A stretch of 64,000 bases of DNA from Pegoplata infirma. Taxonomy: Eukaryota > Arthropoda > Insecta > Diptera > Anthomyiidae. The stretch is taken from positions 325,455,038-325,519,037 of the forward strand of contig OY992536.1 in NCBI GenBank assembly GCA_963921195.1, read 5' to 3'. Under the pieces are notes generated by a model. It had not been told where the DNA came from. It searched no databases and saw nothing but the letters and a program-made list of their open reading frames with translations. Positions 33,503 to 44,070 of this stretch are shown here, one piece after another (within the stretch, counting starts at the first letter, position 1; every line of letters starts with the position of its first letter). The position numbers and the translations under genes were made by a program.

Positions 33503-33760
33503 TCATCGCTCATCATCTTCCTTTTCCATTGAATGTATGCGCATGATTGTGTCATGCTTTTTAGTTGATACTATAATTTTAAAATTAGTTTGTATGCGTA
33601 TAACATAGTTAAAGTTTAAGATCCTGTTAAATTTTTTAATGCAATTTACATTAAGACATTCTTTGCATACAGCTCTATCGTTGCAAAATTCCCTGTTCAT
33701 TTTGGTTTTGTTATTTGATTGGCTTAATTCTGTTTCCTTATGTTCTTCATGTTGCTGCAT
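33503..33760 (-). CDS. candidate small protein or terminal exon, unrecognised
   Basis: An 85-codon - strand frame has less biased composition than other frames here. It starts MQQHEEHKETELSQ, is hydrophilic, and has four cysteines in REFCNDRAVCKECLNVNC, a spacing that could bind zinc, and ends in an acidic stretch (MEKEDDER). In-frame sequence upstream (DVEGSY) stays open only eight codons before a stop. I see no convincing splice site or promoter. It may be a short gene, a 3' exon, a decayed frame or chance. I do not recognise the family. Confidence 0.25.
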   Translation of the reverse strand: MQQHEEHKETELSQSNNKTKMNREFCNDRAVCKECLNVNCIKKFNRILNFNYVIRIQTNFKIIVSTKKHDTIMRIHSMEKEDDER

Positions 33761-33920
33761 GTAGCTGCCTTCAACGTCTTTTCAGCAATGTGAAGTCCTT
33801 CAATACTGTCGATAGTTCTAAGTTTTGGCCAATTTTTTTTGTTAGATTTTTTTTTTTGTTATAAGTATTTGATGACTTGACTTAATTACAAAACTTTGTT
33901 TTTTGTGCTGTTAAAGTGCG
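33761..33920. other. spacer before hairpin
   Basis: AT-rich sequence with T runs. On the - strand it lies upstream of the small candidate frame. No promoter elements were identified. Confidence 0.3.
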
Positions 33921-34081
33921 TATGATACTTGCTTGTTTCAAGTTACTTGTTGCTGCATTTATTAGGGTTTTTCTATAAAAATTTCGATAACTTAAACCAA
34001 AAATTTTGAATTTATCGAAATTCCCATAGAAAAACCCTAATAAATGCAGCAACAAGTAACTTGAAACAAGCAAGTATCATA
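33921..34081. repeat. 161-bp near-perfect hairpin
   Basis: Two 70-base arms (33,921-33,990 and 34,012-34,081) are reverse complements except for three adjacent positions, AAA in one arm against CCC in the other as read on the + strand. A loop of 21 bases separates them. Arm landmarks are TTGCTTGTTTCAAG and CTTGAAACAAGCAA. In a - strand transcript the three mismatches become G-U pairs, so that RNA would pair along the full arm. It could be a small fold-back element, or a hairpin-RNA source as known in flies. No TA or longer target duplication was seen. Confidence 0.8.
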
Positions 34082-34649
34082 AAGGCATTAGTTGGCTTAC
34101 TTATGTTCATGCCACACGTTGATTGTGTGTATGTAGTTGCAAGCAGTCAAGACCGTTAGTACATAGAACAAGTAAAGTGTGCCTATCAACGGGTATTTGC
34201 ATTTTATAGAACAAAATGAGCACTTGAGTGTAGTATATGAAACGTTTTTTGTATTTTTTTTTATTATTTTTTTATGTTGAGGGTGTAACGTTTTCTGTAA
34301 TGCGCCACATTAACTTTGTAAATATGCAAAGAATTTTAAAATTTTTATTTCACTGTAAATAAAGGGAAATAGTTATACTAAAATGTATTAAAAAAACATT
34401 TTATTAAATATGCTGCAAAATTTGTAAGTAAATTTAATTTTAAAAAGTTAAATTCGGCCATGCTGAGTATATAAATATTCTCCACAATACAAAAAAGTTA
34501 TTGCAATAAACTTCAAATGAAAAAAAAGTATTTGAAAAAAAACATTTTTTTTTTGTTGTAATTGGTAAATAAAACTAATTTTGAAAAAAAATTCAGCAAA
34601 AAAAATTTTTGGGGTAAAAAAATATTTTTTGGGTAAAAAAAAATGGCTA
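34082..34649. other. AT-rich DNA with a mini-me end fragment
   Basis: TTAAATTCGGCCATGCTGAG at 34,448-34,467 and ATTCTCCACAAT are a decayed mini-me-like start. The rest is A-rich sequence running into the satellite. Confidence 0.45.
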
Positions 34650-36700
34650 AAAATCTGAGACTTTTTCTAGAGAAAAATGTCTTAGAATCTATTTTCTATA
34701 GAAAAACTGTCTCAGAATCTGAGACTTTTTCTATAGAAGAACTGTCTCAGAATCTGAGACTTTTTCTATAAAAAAACTGTCTCAGAATCTGAGACTTTTT
34801 CTATAGAAAAACTGTCTCAGAATCTGAGACTTTTTCTATAGAAAAACTGTCTCAGAATCTGAGACTTTTTCTATAGAAAAACTGTCTCAGAATCTGAGAC
34901 TTTTTCTATAGAAAAACTGTCTCAGAATCTGAGACTTTTTCTATAGAAAAACTGTCTCACAATCTGAGACTTTTTCTATAGAAAAACTGTCTCAGAATCT
35001 GAGACTTTTTCTATAGAAAAACTGTCTCAGAATCTGAGACTTTTTCAATAGAAAAACTGTCTCAGAATCTGAGACTTTTTCTATAGAAAAACTGTCTCAG
35101 AATCTGAGACTTTTTCTATAGAAAAACTGTCTCAGAATCTGAGACTTTTTCTATAGAAAAACTGTCTCAGAATCTGAGACTTTTTCTATAGAAAAACTGT
35201 CTCAGAATCTGAGACTTTTTCTATAGAAAAACTGTCTCAGAATCTGAGACTTTTTCTATAGAAAAACTGTCTCAGAATCTGAGACTTTTTCTATAGAAAA
35301 ACTGTCTCAGAATCTGAGACTTTTTCTATAGAAAAACTGTCTCAGAATCTGAGACTTTTTCTATAGAAAAACTGTCTCAGAATCTGAGACATTTTCTATA
35401 GAAAAACTGTCTCAGAATCTGAGACTTTTTCTATAGAAAAACTGTCTCAGAATCTGAGACTTTTTCTATAGAAAAACTCTCTCAGAATCTGAGACTTTTT
35501 CTATAGAAAAACTGTCTCAGAATCTGAGACTTTTTCTATAGAAAAACTCTCTCAGAATCTGAGACTTTTTCTATAGAAAAACTGTCTCAGAATCTGAGAC
35601 TTTTTCTATAGAAAAACTGTCTCAGAATCTGAGACTTTTTCTATAGAAAAACTGTCTCAGAATCTGAGACTTTTTCTATAGAAAAACTGTCTCAGAATCT
35701 GAGACTTTTTCTATAGAAAAACTGTCTCAGAATCTGAGACTTTTTCTATAGAAAAACTGTCTCAGAATCTGAGACTTTTTCTATAGAAAAACTGTCTCAG
35801 AATCTGAGACTTTTTCTATAAAAAAACTGTCTCAGAATCTGAGACTTTTTCTATAGAAAAACTGTCTCAGAATCTGAGACTTTTTCTATAGAAAAACTGT
35901 CTCAGAATCTGAGACTTTTTCTATAGAAAAACTGTCTCAGAATCTGAGACTTTTTCTATAGAAAAACTGTCTCAGAATCTGAGACTTTTTCTATAGAAAA
36001 ACTGTCTCAGAATCTGAGACTTTTTCTATAGAAAAACTGTCTCAGAATCTGAGACTTTTTCTATTGAAAAACTGTCTCAGAATCTGAGACTTTTTCTATA
36101 GAAAAACTGTCTCAGAATCTGAGACTTTTTCTATTGAAAAACTGTCTCAGAATCTGAGACTTTTTCTATAGAAAAACTGTCTCAGAATCTGAGACTTTTT
36201 CTATAGAAAAATTGTCTCAGAATCTGAGACTTTTTTTATTGAAAAATTGTCTCAGAATCTGAGACTTTTTCTATAGAAAAATTGTCTCAGAATCTGAGAC
36301 TTTTTCTATAGAAAAATTGTCTCAGAATCTGAGACTTTTTCTATAGAAAAATTGTCTCAGAATCTGAGACTTTTTCTATAGAAAAATTGTCTCAGAATCT
36401 GAGACTTTTTCTATAGAAAAATTGTCTCAGAATCTGAGACTTTTTCAATAGAAAAATTGTCTCAGAATCTGAAACTTTTTCTATAGAAAAATTGTCTCAG
36501 AATCTGAGACTTTTTCTATAGAAAAATTGTCTCAGAATCTGAGACTTTTTCTATAGAAAAATTGTCTCAGAATCTGAGACTTTTTCTATAGAAAAATTGT
36601 CTCAGAATCTGAGACTTTTTCCATAGAAAAATTGTCTCAGAATCTGAGACTTTTTCTATAGAAAAATTGTCTCAGAATCTGAGACTTTTTCTATAGAAAA

Positions 36701-37140
36701 ATTTTCTATAGAAAAAGTCTCAGATTCTGAGACAATTTTTCTATAGAAAAAGTCTCAGATTCTGAGACAATTTTTCTATAGAAAAAGTCTCAGACTCTGA
36801 GACAATTTTTCTATAGAAAAAGTCTCAGATTCTGAGACAATTTTTCTATAGAAAAAGTCTCAGATTCTGAGACAATTTTTCTATAGAAAAAGTCTCAGAT
36901 TCTGAGACAATTTTTCTATAGAAAAAGTCTCAGATTCTGAGACAATTTTTCTATAGAAAAAGTCTCAGATTCTGAGACAGTTTTTCTATAGAAAAATTGT
37001 CTCTATAGAAAAAGTCTCAGATTCTGAGACAATTTTTCTATAGAAAAAGTCTCAGATTCTGAGACAATTTTTCTATAGAAAAAGTCTCAGATTCTGAGAC
37101 AATTTTTCTATAGAAAAAGTCTCAGATTCTGAGACAATTT
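36701..37140 (-). repeat. inverted satellite segment 1
   Basis: About 12 units read in the opposite direction (AGATTCTGAGACAATTTTTC in place of AGAATCTGAGAC). Entry is at the CTATAG dyad; exit is TTTTTCTGAGAC. A partial double switch, ATTGTCTCTATAGAAAAAG, lies at about 36,995-37,013. Confidence 0.9.
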
Positions 37141-38914
37141 TTCTGAGACTTTTTCTATAGAAAAATTGTCTCAGAATCTGAGACTTTTTCTATAGAAAAA
37201 TTGTCTCAGAATCTGAGACTTTTTCTATAGAAAAATTGTCTCAGAATCTGAGACTTTTTCTATAGAAAAATTGTCTCAGAATCTGAGACTTTTTCTATAG
37301 AAAAATTGTCTCAGAATCTGAGACTTTTTCTATAGAAAAATTGTCTCAGAATCTGAGACTTTTTCTATAGAAAAATTGTCTCAGAATCTGAGACTTTTTC
37401 TATAGAAAAATTGTCTCAGAATCTGAGACTTTTTCTATAGAAAAATTGTCTCAGAATCTGAGACTTTTTCTATAGAAAAATTGTCTCAGAATCTGAGACT
37501 TTTTCTATAGAAAAATTGTCTCAGAATCTGAGACTTTTTCTATAGAAAAATTGTCTCAGAATCTGAGACTTTTTCTATAGAAAAACTGTCTCAGAGTCTG
37601 TGACTTTTTCTATAGAAAAACTGTCTCAGAGTCTGTGACTTTTTCTATAGAAAAACTGTCACAGAATCTGAGACTTTTTCTATAGAAAAACTGACTCAGA
37701 ATCTGAGACTTTTTCTATAGAAAAACTGTCTCAGAATTTGAGACTTTTTCTATAGAAAAACTCTCTCAGAATCTGAGACTTTTTCTATAGAAAAACTGTC
37801 TCAGAATCTGAGACTTTTTCTATAGAAAAACTCTCTCAGAATCTGAGACTTTTTCTATAGAAAAACTGTCTCAGAATCTGAGACTTTTTCTATAGAAAAA
37901 CTGTCTCAGAATCTGAGACTTTTTCTATAGAAAAACTGTCTCAGAATCTGAGACTTTTTCTATAGAAAAACTGTCTCAGAATCTGAGACTTTTTCTATAA
38001 AAAAACTGTCTCAGAATCTGAGACTTTTTCTATAGAAAAACTGTCTCAGAATCTGAGACTTTTTCTATAGAAAAACTGTCTCAGAATCTGAGACTTTTTC
38101 TATAGAAAAACTGTCTCAGAATCTGAGACTTTTTCTATAGAAAAACTGTCTCAGAATCTGAGACTTTTTCTATTGAAAAACTGTCTCAGAATCTGAGACT
38201 TTTTCTATAGAAAAACTGTCTCAGAATCTGAGACTTTTTCTATTGAAAAACTGTCTCAGAATCTGAGACTTTTTCTATAGAAAAACTGTCTCAGAATCTG
38301 AGACTTTTTCTATAGAAAAATTGTCTCAGAATCTGAGACTTTTTTTATTGAAAAATTGTCTCAGAATCTGAGACTTTTTCTATAGAAAAATTGTCTCAGA
38401 ATCTGAGACTTTTTCTATAGAAAAATTGTCTCAGAATCTGAGACTTTTTCTATAGAAAAATTGTCTCAGAATCTGAGACTTTTTCTATAGAAAAATTGTC
38501 TCAGAATCTGAGACTTTTTCAATAGAAAAATTGTCTCAGAATCTGAAACTTTTTCTATAGAAAAATTGTCTCAGAATCTGAGACTTTTTCTATAGAAAAA
38601 TTGTCTCAGAATCTGAGACTTTTTCTATAGAAAAATTGTCTCAGAATCTGAGACTTTTTCTATAGAAAAATTGTCTCAGAATCTGAGACTTTTTCCATAG
38701 AAAAATTGTCTCAGAATCTGAGACTTTTTCTATAGAAAAATTGTCTCAGAATCTGAGACTTTTTCTATAGAAAAATTGTCTCAGAATCTGAGACTTTTTC
38801 TATAGAAAAATTGTCTCAGAATCTGAGACTTTTTCTATAGAAAAATTGTCTCAGAATCTGAGACTTTTTCTATAGAAAAATTGTCTCAGAATCTGAGACT
38901 TTTTCTATAGAAAA

Positions 38915-39492
38915 AGTCTATAGAAAAAGTCTCAGATTCTGAGACAATTTTTCTATAGAAAAAGTCTCAGATTCTGAGACAATTTTTCTATAGAAAAAGT
39001 CTCAGATTCTGAGACAATTTTTCTATAGAAAAAGTCTCAGATTCTGAGACAATTTTTCTATAGAAAAAGTCTCAGATTCTGAGACAATTTTTCTATAGAA
39101 AAAGTCTCAGATTCTGAGACAATTTTTCTATAGAAAAAGTCTCAGATTCTGAGACAATTTTTCTATAGAAAAAGTCTCAGATTCTGAGACAATTTTTCTA
39201 TAGAAAAAGTCTCAGATTCTGAGACAATTTTTCTATAGAAAAAGTCTCAGATTCTGAGACAATTTTTCTATAGAAAAAGTCTCAGATTCTGAGACAATTT
39301 TTCTATAGAAAAAGTCTCAGATTCTGAGACAGTTTTTCTATAGAAAAATTGTCTCTATAGAAAAAGTCTCAGATTCTGAGACAATTTTTCTATAGAAAAA
39401 GTCTCAGATTCTGAGACAATTTTTCTATAGAAAAAGTCTCAGATTCTGAGACAATTTTTCTATAGAAAAAGTCTCAGATTCTGAGACAATTT
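38915..39492 (-). repeat. inverted satellite segment 2
   Basis: About 16 units are reversed. The partial double switch and the exit junction of segment 1 both recur here at an offset of exactly 2352 bases, so the inversion was copied with its block and did not arise twice. The entry junction (AAAGTCTATAGAAAAAGTC) differs from segment 1. Confidence 0.9.
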
Positions 39493-40871
39493 TTCTGAGA
39501 CTTTTTCTATAGAAAAATTGTCTCAGAATCTGAGACTTTTTCTATAGAAAAATTGTCTCAGAATCTGAGACTTTTTCTATAGAAAAATTGTCTCAGAATC
39601 TGAGACTTTTTCTATAGAAAAATTGTCTCAGAATCTGAGACTTTTTCTATAGAAAAATTGTCTCAGAATCTGAGACTTTTTCTATAGAAAAATTGTCTCA
39701 GAATCTGAGACTTTTTCTATAGAAAAATTGTCTCAGAATCTGAGACTTTTTCTATAGAAAAATTGTCTCAGAATCTGAGACTTTTTCTATAGAAAAATTG
39801 TCTCAGAATCTGAGACTTTTTCTATAGAAAAATTGTCTCAGAATCTGAGACTTTTTCTATAGAAAAATTGTCTCAGAATCTGAGACTTTTTCTATAGAAA
39901 AACTGTCTCAGAGTCTGTGACTTTTTCTATAGAAAAACTGTCTCAGAGTCTGTGACTTTTTCTATAGAAAAACTGTCACAGAATCTGAGACTTTTTCTAT
40001 AGAAAAACTGTCTCAGAATCTGAGACTTTTTCTATAGAAAAACTGTCTCAGAATTTGAGACTTTTTCTATAGAAAAACTCTCTCAGAATCTGAGACTTTT
40101 TCTATAGAAAAACTGTCTCAGAATCTGAGACTTTTTCTATAGAAAAACTGTCTCAGAATCTGAGACTTTTTCTATAGAAAAACTGTCTCAGAATCTGAGA
40201 CTTTTTCTATAGAAAAACTGTCTCAGAATCTGAGACTTTTTCTATAGAAAAACTGTCTCAGAATCTGAGACTTTTTCTATAGAAAAACTGTCTCAGAATC
40301 TGAGACTTTTTCTATAAAAAAACTGTCTCAGAATCTGAGACTTTTTCTATAGAAAAACTGTCTCAGAATCTGAGACTTTTTCTATAGAAAAACTGTCTCA
40401 GAATCTGAGACTTTTTCTATAGAAAAACTGTCTCAGAATCTGAGACTTTTTCTATAGAAAAACTGTCTCAGAATCTGAGACTTTTTCTATAGAAAAACTG
40501 TCTCAGAATCTGAGACTTTTTCTATTGAAAAACTGTCTCAGAATCTGAGACTTTTTCTATAGAAAAACTGTCTCAGAATCTGAGACTTTTTCTATTGAAA
40601 AACTGTCTCAGAATCTGAGACTTTTTCTATAGAAAAACTGTCTCAGAATCTGAGACTTTTTCTATAGAAAAATTGTCTCAGAATCTGAGACTTTTTCTAT
40701 TGAAAAATTGTCTCAGAATCTGAGACTTTTTCTATAGAAAAATTGTCTCAGAATCTGAGACTTTTTCTATAGAAAAATTGTCTCAGAATCTGAGACTTTT
40801 TCTATAGAAAAATTGTCTCAGAATCTGAGACTTTTTCTATAGAAAAATTGTCTCAGAATCTGAGACTTTTT

Positions 40872-40945
40872 CTATAGAAAAAGTCTCAGATTCTGAGACA
40901 ATTTTTCTATAGAAAAAGTCTCAGATTCTGAGACAGTTTTTCTAT
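40872..40945 (-). repeat. inverted satellite segment 3
   Basis: Two reversed units, with both switch points lying within the palindrome TTTTTCTATAGAAAAA. This is the simplest case and shows that the dyad itself is where orientation changes. Confidence 0.85.
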
Positions 40946-41520
40946 AGAAAAATTGTCTCAGAATCTGAGACTTTTTCTATAGAAAAATTGTCTCAGAATC
41001 TGAGACTTTTTCTATAGAAAAACTGTCTCAGAATCTGAGACTTTTTCTATAGAAAAATTGTCTCAGAATCTGAGACTTTTTCTATAGAAAAATTGTCTCA
41101 GAATCTGAGACTTTTTCTATAGAAAAATTGTCTCAGAATCTGAGACTTTTTCTATAGAAAAATTGTCTCAGAATCTGAGACTTTTTCTATAGAAAAATTG
41201 TCTCAGAATCTGAGACTTTTTCTATAGAAAAATTGTCTCAGAATCTGAGACTTTTTCTATAGAAAAATTGTCTCAGAATCTGAGACTTTTTCTATGGAAA
41301 AATTGTGTCAGAATCTGAGACTTTTTCTATAGAAAAATTGTCTCAGAATCTGAGACTTTTTCTATAGAAAAATTGTCTCAGAATCTGAGACTTTTTCTGT
41401 AAAAAAATTGTCTCAGAATCTGAGACTTTTTCTATAGAAAAATTGTCTCAGAATCTGAGACTTTTTCTATAGAAAAAATGTCCCAGAACCTGAGACTTTT
41501 TCTATAAAAAAAATGAGACT

Positions 41521-41860
41521 TTTTTATAGAAAAAATGTCTCAGAACCTTTTTTATAGAAAAAATATATCAGAATCTAAAACTTTTTCGATTAAAAAAATG
41601 TCTTGAAATCTTAGAATTTTTCTATAGAAAAAATGTCTTAAAATTTTAGACTTTTTCTACAAAAAAAATGTCTCAAAATATAAGACTTTTTCTATAGAAA
41701 ATATGTTTTGGAATCTGAGACATTTTCTTTGGAAAAAATATCTCAGAGAGCAAATGCCTTAAAATCTGAAACTTTTTTAGAGAAAAAATTTCTTCAAGTT
41801 TGAGAATTTTTCTATACAAAAAATGTCTCAGAATCTGAGTTTTTTTCTATTTAATGTCCA
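41521..41860. repeat. degraded edge of the satellite
   Basis: The last ten or so units have drifted (AATGTCTTAAAATTTTAG, CTATAGAAAATATG), as expected at an array edge no longer homogenised. Confidence 0.8.
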
Positions 41861-42433
41861 CATAAAAACTTATTCAAAATAACAATTTATATCCAATTAA
41901 ATTTTCAATATGATCTTTATTTAAAAAATCTCCATTTTGTGCTAAAAATTAAACATCTGTTTGTTCTATATGTTGTATAGCAAATAAATTAATTTTCAAC
42001 CAAATTTTAAGAGTAATTTGCTGTACAATATTATAATTATTGTTTGCTACACTTCAAACATACATTCATACATGCGATACGATACGATACAACATTAATA
42101 ATAAATTTGACAATTTATCATATAGGACGGTGGAAAATTAAATTCCATTAAAAACGTATTGGTAAACCAATTGCCTAATAAAATATGGACACATGTGTTG
42201 CTGACCTAAAACTGCTACAGACTTTGCTACAAAACTGATTCTGTGGACGAAAATAAAAAAAACACCACACACTAGGAGCAAATTGTGAAAAACAGTATCA
42301 ATATTCAATTTAAAATGGAAATATACTATAAAATCACCCCTCATACTAATACGTTTGTATGTATACTAGACCACTCCTGATTTTGGTAATGTTGTTGGTC
42401 GGAACAAGCTGTAACCTAAAAGTGCTAACACTA
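41861..42433. other. non-coding DNA
   Basis: No gene is supported. A short GATAC repeat (GATACGATACGATAC) lies near 42,075-42,090. The - strand frame at 42,138-42,344 is hydrophobic with no recognised motif. Confidence 0.45.
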
Positions 42434-42790
42434 CACTCAAAAAAAAAACTTGTAAAGTTAGCAAATTTTTTATCGTAATTCAAGTTTACTACTTGATTAG
42501 CAAATTTTTAGTTGAAATCAGCACTTTAACAAAATTTTTAGCTAAATTTACTTTACAATTATACAGTTTTTTTACAAATTTTGAATTAATTTTTTTTGTT
42601 AATCGCAAAATTGAGTTTACAATTTTTTTTACAAGTTTTTTTGCTAATTTTAACTAACTTGTTTGCTATTTTTTTTTAAATTGCCAGTTAAAAAGCGCCA
42701 TCTAGTGAAAAGAAGACAATTAACATTCTTGTGTCTTAGGTAACCGTTTAAAAAAAACGCCATCTAGCAGAAATATTGCTGCATCTTCTT
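42434..42790 (+). mobile_element. left half of a CACTCAAAA-family element
   Basis: It starts CACTCAAAAAAAAAACTTG after TA (42,432-42,433) and continues with TTTGCTAA and TTTTTAGTTGAAATCAGC words as in the 604-bp MITEs. No matching right end lies nearby; a solo right half of the same type is at 50,160-50,767. It carries two CGCCATCTAG words. Confidence 0.6.
42695..42770. promoter_or_regulatory. two CTCF-like motifs in a MITE half
   Basis: GCGCCATCTAGTG (42,695-42,707) fits the fly CTCF insulator consensus as I remember it (CGCC, then A/C, C/T, CT, then a variable base and a G/T-rich end). CGCCATCTAGCAG (42,758-42,770) fits less well. Similar CGCCATCTAA words at about 50,165, 50,220 and 50,270 lie in the related right half. 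This is a motif match only; binding is unknown. Confidence 0.25.
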
Positions 42791-42833
42791 AAATATATAT
42801 TTGAAAAAATACAATTTTTTATTACATTGTAGT

Positions 42834-43334
42834 CACTGTTGCCGACTATTTTTAACCAAAAACCTCTAAATTTCACGAAAAAAGCGCTAGAAACCGCCAA
42901 CAATTAATTTAGCGGGGAAAATTTAAAATTTTCCCGCTAAATTACAAAAAAAAGCGCTGAAAACCGAAAAACTAGGCATTTTTGATTGACAAAAAAGAGA
43001 AATTTAAAAAAAAAAACCTCCAAATTATTTTTTCTACGAAAATTTACTTTTCATTAAAAACGCGCATGAAACCGCCGAAAAAATTTTAGCGGGAAAATAT
43101 AAAATTCTCCCGCTAAGTTACAAAATAAGCGCTAAAATTCGACAAACTTGGCGTTTTCGATAGAAAAAAAAAAGAAAAATTGGAAAAACCCTCTAAATTT
43201 GTCCCACTAAATCCAAACAAAAAGCGCTAGATTTTGCCGCTAAAGCACCGTTCCCGCTAAAACCAATTTTCCCCCGCTAAATCCAAACAAAAAGCGCTAG
43301 ATTTAGCGGGAAAACCTCCAACTTGGCAACAGTG
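42834..43334 (+). mobile_element. hAT MITE, CACTGTTGCC family, copy 1
   Basis: Ends CACTGTTGCC and GGCAACAGTG are inverted and flanked by the perfect 8-bp duplication ATTGTAGT (42,826-42,833 and 43,335-43,342). The interior repeats AAAAGCGCTAG, TAGCGGGAAAA and CCCGCTAAA words in both directions. It is 501 bp and closely matches 57,929-58,393 along its length. The 8-bp duplication places it in the hAT superfamily. No coding capacity. Confidence 0.9.
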
Positions 43335-43342
43335 ATTGTAGT

Positions 43343-44070
43343 GGATTTGAAAAAGATTTAATTTTAGAGGAAACTAAATTGCAATAGTCTCTGGTTTATT
43401 ATCTGGAGGCAAAAATACCTGTCTATTATAAACTTAAAGATAAATGTTTTATAAATCATTTAATTTTACAAGAGAAACGAAAGATAATAAAAATGTTACA
43501 AGTGTTTCATAAATAAGGGTTATTTTTGTGTTTTACAAAAGGGCTGTTTTTTCTATTCGTTTCTACCTGTTGGTTGATAATGCAATTTCGCGAAAATTAG
43601 CATAGTGGTTCTCTCTCACTCCCTTATATGTTTGTCTTTCTTTTGCAAACAAAATTTATTTTGTACCAGAGTTGTCGGCCTTAAGTTTTAACATTTTCAG
43701 CGTCAACACAAAAAATATCCAAAATCTCAGAACTACCAACTTTTTTAACTCATTTAATATATTGTAAACAAAACATTCTAAATAACCAAATTATTACTTA
43801 AGTATATTTAATCGGCGTATAGTAAGTGTTTAGTTAAAGCTTCAGAAATTTGTAAATACCACAATATTTATATCTTGCACCACAGAGTGTTTTGTTTATA
43901 ACCCGAAATATTAGTTCGACTCAGAATGGATATTCAAACTTCACAAATTTAAAGAAATCGGACCAGTTCCGCCTGTAGTCTCCTTATAAACCACCCTCCC
44001 GATATTTACATAGATTTTCAAATTTTATATAAAAAGAATAAATATATATTTTTTAGTAATTCTTAAATTA
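43343..44070. other. non-coding DNA with a mini-me fragment
   Basis: No gene is supported. The segment 43,900-44,030 (TTCGACTCAG, AAACCACCCTCCCGATATTT) is a fragment of the mini-me-like type at 2895-3455. Around 43,600-43,700 the sequence CTCTCTCACTCCCTT is less AT-rich, but no promoter could be defined. Confidence 0.45.

Larger units (their letters stand above)
34650..41520. repeat. 35-bp satellite with higher-order blocks
   Basis: About 195 head-to-tail units of 35 bp. Each has two dyads: GTCTCAGAATCTGAGAC (one unpaired central base) and the perfect palindrome TTTTTCTATAGAAAAA, joined by CTG or TTG. Units are nearly identical; sparse variants (CTCTCTCAG, CTATAAAAAAAC, CTATTGAAAA, TTTTTCAATAG, TTTTTCCATAG) recur in the same order in three blocks, near 35,477-36,621, 37,761-38,695 and 40,078-40,692. 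Block spacing is about 2.07-2.28 kb, then 2.32-2.35 kb, and spacings differ by whole 35-bp units. C-type and T-type joints alternate in long runs. The array has no coding frame. A mutated fringe runs to 41,860. Confidence 0.95.

Noticed and set aside
34650..41520. CRISPR-like array of short palindromic repeats
   Set aside because: There are no unique spacers; the whole 35-bp unit repeats, and the surrounding DNA is eukaryotic with no cas genes. It is a tandem satellite.
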